Assembly: GCA_964247085.1 (NCBI GenBank)
Contig: CAXTSX010000010.1
Span: 1-64,000, forward strand
Source of the DNA: JAAFHZ01 sp964247085
GTDB lineage: Bacteria; Cyanobacteriota; Cyanobacteriia; Cyanobacteriales; Chamaesiphonaceae
DNA length: 64,000 nucleotides
Direction: 5' to 3'
In this document: piece by piece, positions 62,401 to 64,000 of the stretch
Position numbering within the stretch: the stretch's first letter is position 1
Layout of the letters: the number at the start of each line of letters is the position of its first letter
The notes under the pieces: generated by a model
Databases searched by the model: none
What the model was told of the DNA's origin: nothing
What the model saw: only the letters and a program-made list of their open reading frames with translations
Program-made: the position numbers and the translations under genes

Positions 62401-63103
62401 GATTTTCGTCGCTAATTCTTTCAAAGATTTGAACGTATTCTTCATAACCTTCTAAGCAGCAGCCGTTTTGATGACCAGATTGCAAGATTGACTCGACATT
62501 ATCTAAAACCAGTAAACAGCGTTTTTGGCGTAACTGTTCCATTAATAAGGCGATCGAACTTTCTTGCACCTCTGAGCCAGTTAAAATTGGCAAGATCTCA
62601 TTCAGCAAGTTGCTAGGAGTGGGGGCATTCCGCAAACTCCGCCACACTACATATTCAAACTGAGACTCTAATTGCTGAGCAAGTTTTACGGACAGGGCTG
62701 TTTTGCCAATTCCTCCCCAACCAAAAATACCCACCATCCGGCACTGGCTATTTACCAACCAACTTTGCAAAGTCTGTAGAGTATTGTGCCGACCATAGAA
62801 GTAGGAAACATCGATCGCTTCTCCCCAATTTGTTCGGGTCAGGGATGCCTGATAGTTTTGGAGGATAGATTTCAGATTATTTTTAGCAACCTTCGCCTTC
62901 AATATGTTGGAAAGCGAATGCCACAAACTAGCAGCAATTTGTTTAATGTAGTCTGCGTCATAACCTAATGCACTGCCGATCGCTTGATAAGAATTTCCTT
63001 CCCAGACTTGTAGGACAATATCTGATTGAATATCTTTGAGTGTTGATTTTTGATTTTGCTCAAGTAAGTGGTTGATGATTACAAGAGCTTCTTGTGCTGT
63101 CAT
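59495..63103 (-). CDS. STAND-type NB-ARC NTPase with WD40 repeats
   Basis: About 1,202 residues from the ATG at 63103. The N-terminus (AQEALVIINHLLEQNQKST, WEGNSYQAIGSALGYDADYI) is the helix-turn-helix vMAP-type module seen in front of cyanobacterial STAND proteins. An NB-ARC domain follows: P-loop GIFGWGGIGKTALSVKLAQ, Walker B LLVLDNVESIL, and a GLPTADAQGIL helix. A winged-helix region leads to a C-terminal propeller array of about 14 WD40 repeats (SPDGKYLATSDTKGDIQIRD to VKVWDIE). STAND NTPases oligomerise after ligand sensing and include antiviral Avs and plant NLRs. The target is unknown; no effector domain is seen. Confidence 0.9.
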   Translation of the reverse strand: MTAQEALVIINHLLEQNQKSTLKDIQSDIVLQVWEGNSYQAIGSALGYDADYIKQIAASLWHSLSNILKAKVAKNNLKSILQNYQASLTRTNWGEAIDVSYFYGRHNTLQTLQSWLVNSQCRMVGIFGWGGIGKTALSVKLAQQLESQFEYVVWRSLRNAPTPSNLLNEILPILTGSEVQESSIALLMEQLRQKRCLLVLDNVESILQSGHQNGCCLEGYEEYVQIFERISDENHQSCLLITSREKPNGMTLREGQDLPVRSLQLSGLPTADAQGILSDKGLAAPLLEQEKIIRYVDGNPLALKLVATNIQNIFNGDIQKFLAQGKAVFSSLWDLLDQQFDRLSILQQQVMYWLAINREGVAPKRLQAELFPSALFPQILEALETLRDRSLIETTEQGLTQQPVIMEYVTDRFIKQIESEVISGELNLFKTHALIEAQTQDYLRDAQIQSILQPIIDQLSAHFATIKQLEEHLAKTLSALRYQSKTGYAGGNLLNLFVYLKTDLKGFDFSGIDIRQAYLLNATLHDVDFTGSQFSQTVFADIFAGIVGLSYSPDGKYLATSDTKGDIQIRDADTLEKVSICQGHLNWAFAVNFSPDGQYLVSASDDSRVKLWDVVTGECLYTYTGHTLSVNAAIFSPDSKIIASSAEDGTIRLWRVSPGRLGPEILTLLGHQGRVWSIAFSPDGLTLVSGGEDCTLRLWDIETRACLASWTAHEDWIRSVAFNPDGRSIATGGHDSLIKIWDVTTKKCLKILSGHQKIVTKVTFSLDGQQLASSSYDKTIKLWETHTGECLKTFLGHSGLVWTVAFHPNGQQIASGSDDNIIKVWNLKLGRCLNTIVGYTSAILSLSLSPDHRYLAAGCEDNTIKMWDVKEGSVTEVLREHTNRVLSVKFNPNGPLLASSSGDYTIKLYDWPFGKFLQTLRGHTSWVWSIAFRPDSQTLASSSYDQTVKIWDIDSGECLKTIQYHSSVFNVVFSPDGKFLASGDGSGLIKLCNPNSGECYKSLQEHTNRVLSVNFSSDSKRLISTSSDGTIKLWSVTTGKCLQTFSGHQGWVLTARFTDDDQFIISTGTNGAVKVWDVNNGQCLQTLIGHNGMVYAIELATIQLPGMTSPKLVAFTGGLDETIKVWDIEAGECLATWQALRPYEGMKIDKIKGLTKAQQSTLQDLGSVIDSERPDLKTLETRMSATTYLLVFKAMFWGRYRA

Positions 63104-63322
63104 TTTCCCACAGTTGGTATATCGGGTCACAACCATTATAAAACAATCCAGTAGTCGAGTTTGTGAGCCATAAACAAAGTTATATTAGTTAATATTTTCG
63201 GGCGAAAATTACTGACTTTTTCTTACTGACAAATCAATCAAGTTAGTCTGGGGTCTGATTATCAGACCTTGTTTTCTATCAAACTAGAGTATATTGGTGC
63301 TGTCGTGATTGGTCAAGGATGA

Positions 63323-64000
63323 CTAAGAACGGGATCGTCCCCAAAACATCGCCTTAAAAACAAGTAAATAGGTAGTGACCGACATTTTGGTCTCGATGGT
63401 TTTGATATTCGGTCTTTCACTATTAATTACACCGCCTAAAGCTTGCAGTGTTGATTGTTGTGCTTTAGTGATACCTTTGATTTTGTCGATTTTCATTCCT
63501 TCATAGGGGCGCAAGGATTGCCAAGTAGCCAAACATTCAGCAGCTTCTAAATCCCAAACTTTGATTTTTTCATCTACCCCACCAGTGAAGGCTACCAATT
63601 TGGGTAAATCCATTCCAGGTAGTTGGATAGCAGCGACTTCGATCGCATAAATCAAACCATTATGACCAGTAAAGGTTTTTAGGCATTGGCCGTTTTGGAT
63701 ATCCCAAACTTTGAGACTACCGTCCATGCCACCGCTAATAATGAATCGATCGTCAGGACTAAACTGGGCACGGATGATCCATCCTCGATGGTCAGAAAAA
63801 GTTCGTAAACATTCTCCTGTTGCTACTGACCAGAGTTTAATGGTGTCATCATAGCTGGTACTAATTAACCACTGACTATCGGAGCTAAAAGCTACTGACC
63901 ATACGCTATTAGTATGTTCTTGGAGACTTTGGTAACACTGGCCAGTGTTAGGACAGCATAATTTGATTACACCATTGGTATCACTGCTAGCTAGTAGCTG
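63323..64000 (-). CDS. WD40-repeat protein, C-terminal part only (continues beyond the window)
   Basis: The frame is open to the window edge at 64000; the 5' part lies outside. The visible 225 residues contain WD40 repeats (WLISTSYDDTIKLWSV, FIISGGMDGSLKVWD) and the same C-terminal block as the 59495 protein (RPYEGMKIDKIKG, TKAQQSTLQ, TYLLVFKAMFWGR). It is a tandem paralog 219 bases upstream of that gene on the same strand. Whether it also has an NB-ARC domain cannot be seen. Confidence 0.85.
   Translation of the reverse strand, partial: QLLASSDTNGVIKLCCPNTGQCYQSLQEHTNSVWSVAFSSDSQWLISTSYDDTIKLWSVATGECLRTFSDHRGWIIRAQFSPDDRFIISGGMDGSLKVWDIQNGQCLKTFTGHNGLIYAIEVAAIQLPGMDLPKLVAFTGGVDEKIKVWDLEAAECLATWQSLRPYEGMKIDKIKGITKAQQSTLQALGGVINSERPNIKTIETKMSVTTYLLVFKAMFWGRSRS

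Overview
The window is a cyanobacterial chromosome segment. Direct signs are a petG-like cytochrome b6f subunit, a CytM-like cytochrome, a cyanobacterial-type Hfq next to dapF, a 4-Cys-prefix Ser/Thr kinase, Uma2 (DUF820) proteins, an SLH/OprB-type porin, and many GCGATCGC (HIP1) octamers and CGATCG-rich variants in genes on both strands. I cannot name the species. No rRNA, tRNA or CRISPR array was recognised.

Layout. 0-1.2 kb: a type I restriction methylase gene (hsdM) cut off before its NPPF motif, with short repeats at the break. 1.2-12.1 kb: mostly minus-strand housekeeping and envelope genes (Pro-rich exported protein, NagX/HGSNAT-like acyltransferase, SLT-type protein, gpsA-lipA, folA, GntR regulator, eno). 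12.2-16.0 kb: an accessory island. A recQ-NADAR gene pair exists twice, each copy broken differently (recQ remnant + whole NADAR; whole recQ + NADAR remnant), and between them sits a two-gene Panacea (DUF4065) antitoxin-type module. 16-18.3 kb: GNAT acetyltransferase and two near-identical Uma2 genes. 18.5-23.1 kb: glutamate synthase. 23.1-29.1 kb: small gene remnants, a kinase/periplasmic-binding-protein pair, a UvrD-like helicase, and an orphan excisionase-type antitoxin. 29.1-30.5 kb: an AT-rich stretch with no gene seen.

30.5-43 kb: methyltransferases, a type II NADH dehydrogenase, cytM, petG (37 codons), rsmD-hisH, pnp flanked by two paralogous proteins of unknown family, tpiA, hfq/dapF and an ABC ATPase. 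43-52.6 kb: a phosphate-response cluster made of a lipoprotein of unknown role, PhoA-type alkaline phosphatase, a CRP/FNR regulator, a PhoB/SphR-like response regulator, a porin, a PhoR/SphS-like kinase and PhoU. A three-repeat cyanobacterial-type Pho box lies between the CRP-type and phoB-like genes. 52.7-64 kb: pyrD, DUF1997-like protein, SDR protein, lambda-lysozyme-type muramidase, iron-containing alcohol dehydrogenase, a lipoxygenase, and two tandem WD40 proteins, the first with an NB-ARC NTPase (the second runs off the window).

Strongest candidates for something undescribed: the Panacea module with its unrecognised partner between the recQ/NADAR duplicates; the two unknown paralogs around pnp with a tandem palindromic operator upstream of one; the kinase/binding-protein pair; and the NB-ARC/WD40 tandem. 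All functional statements come from motif reading by eye; no database search was run.
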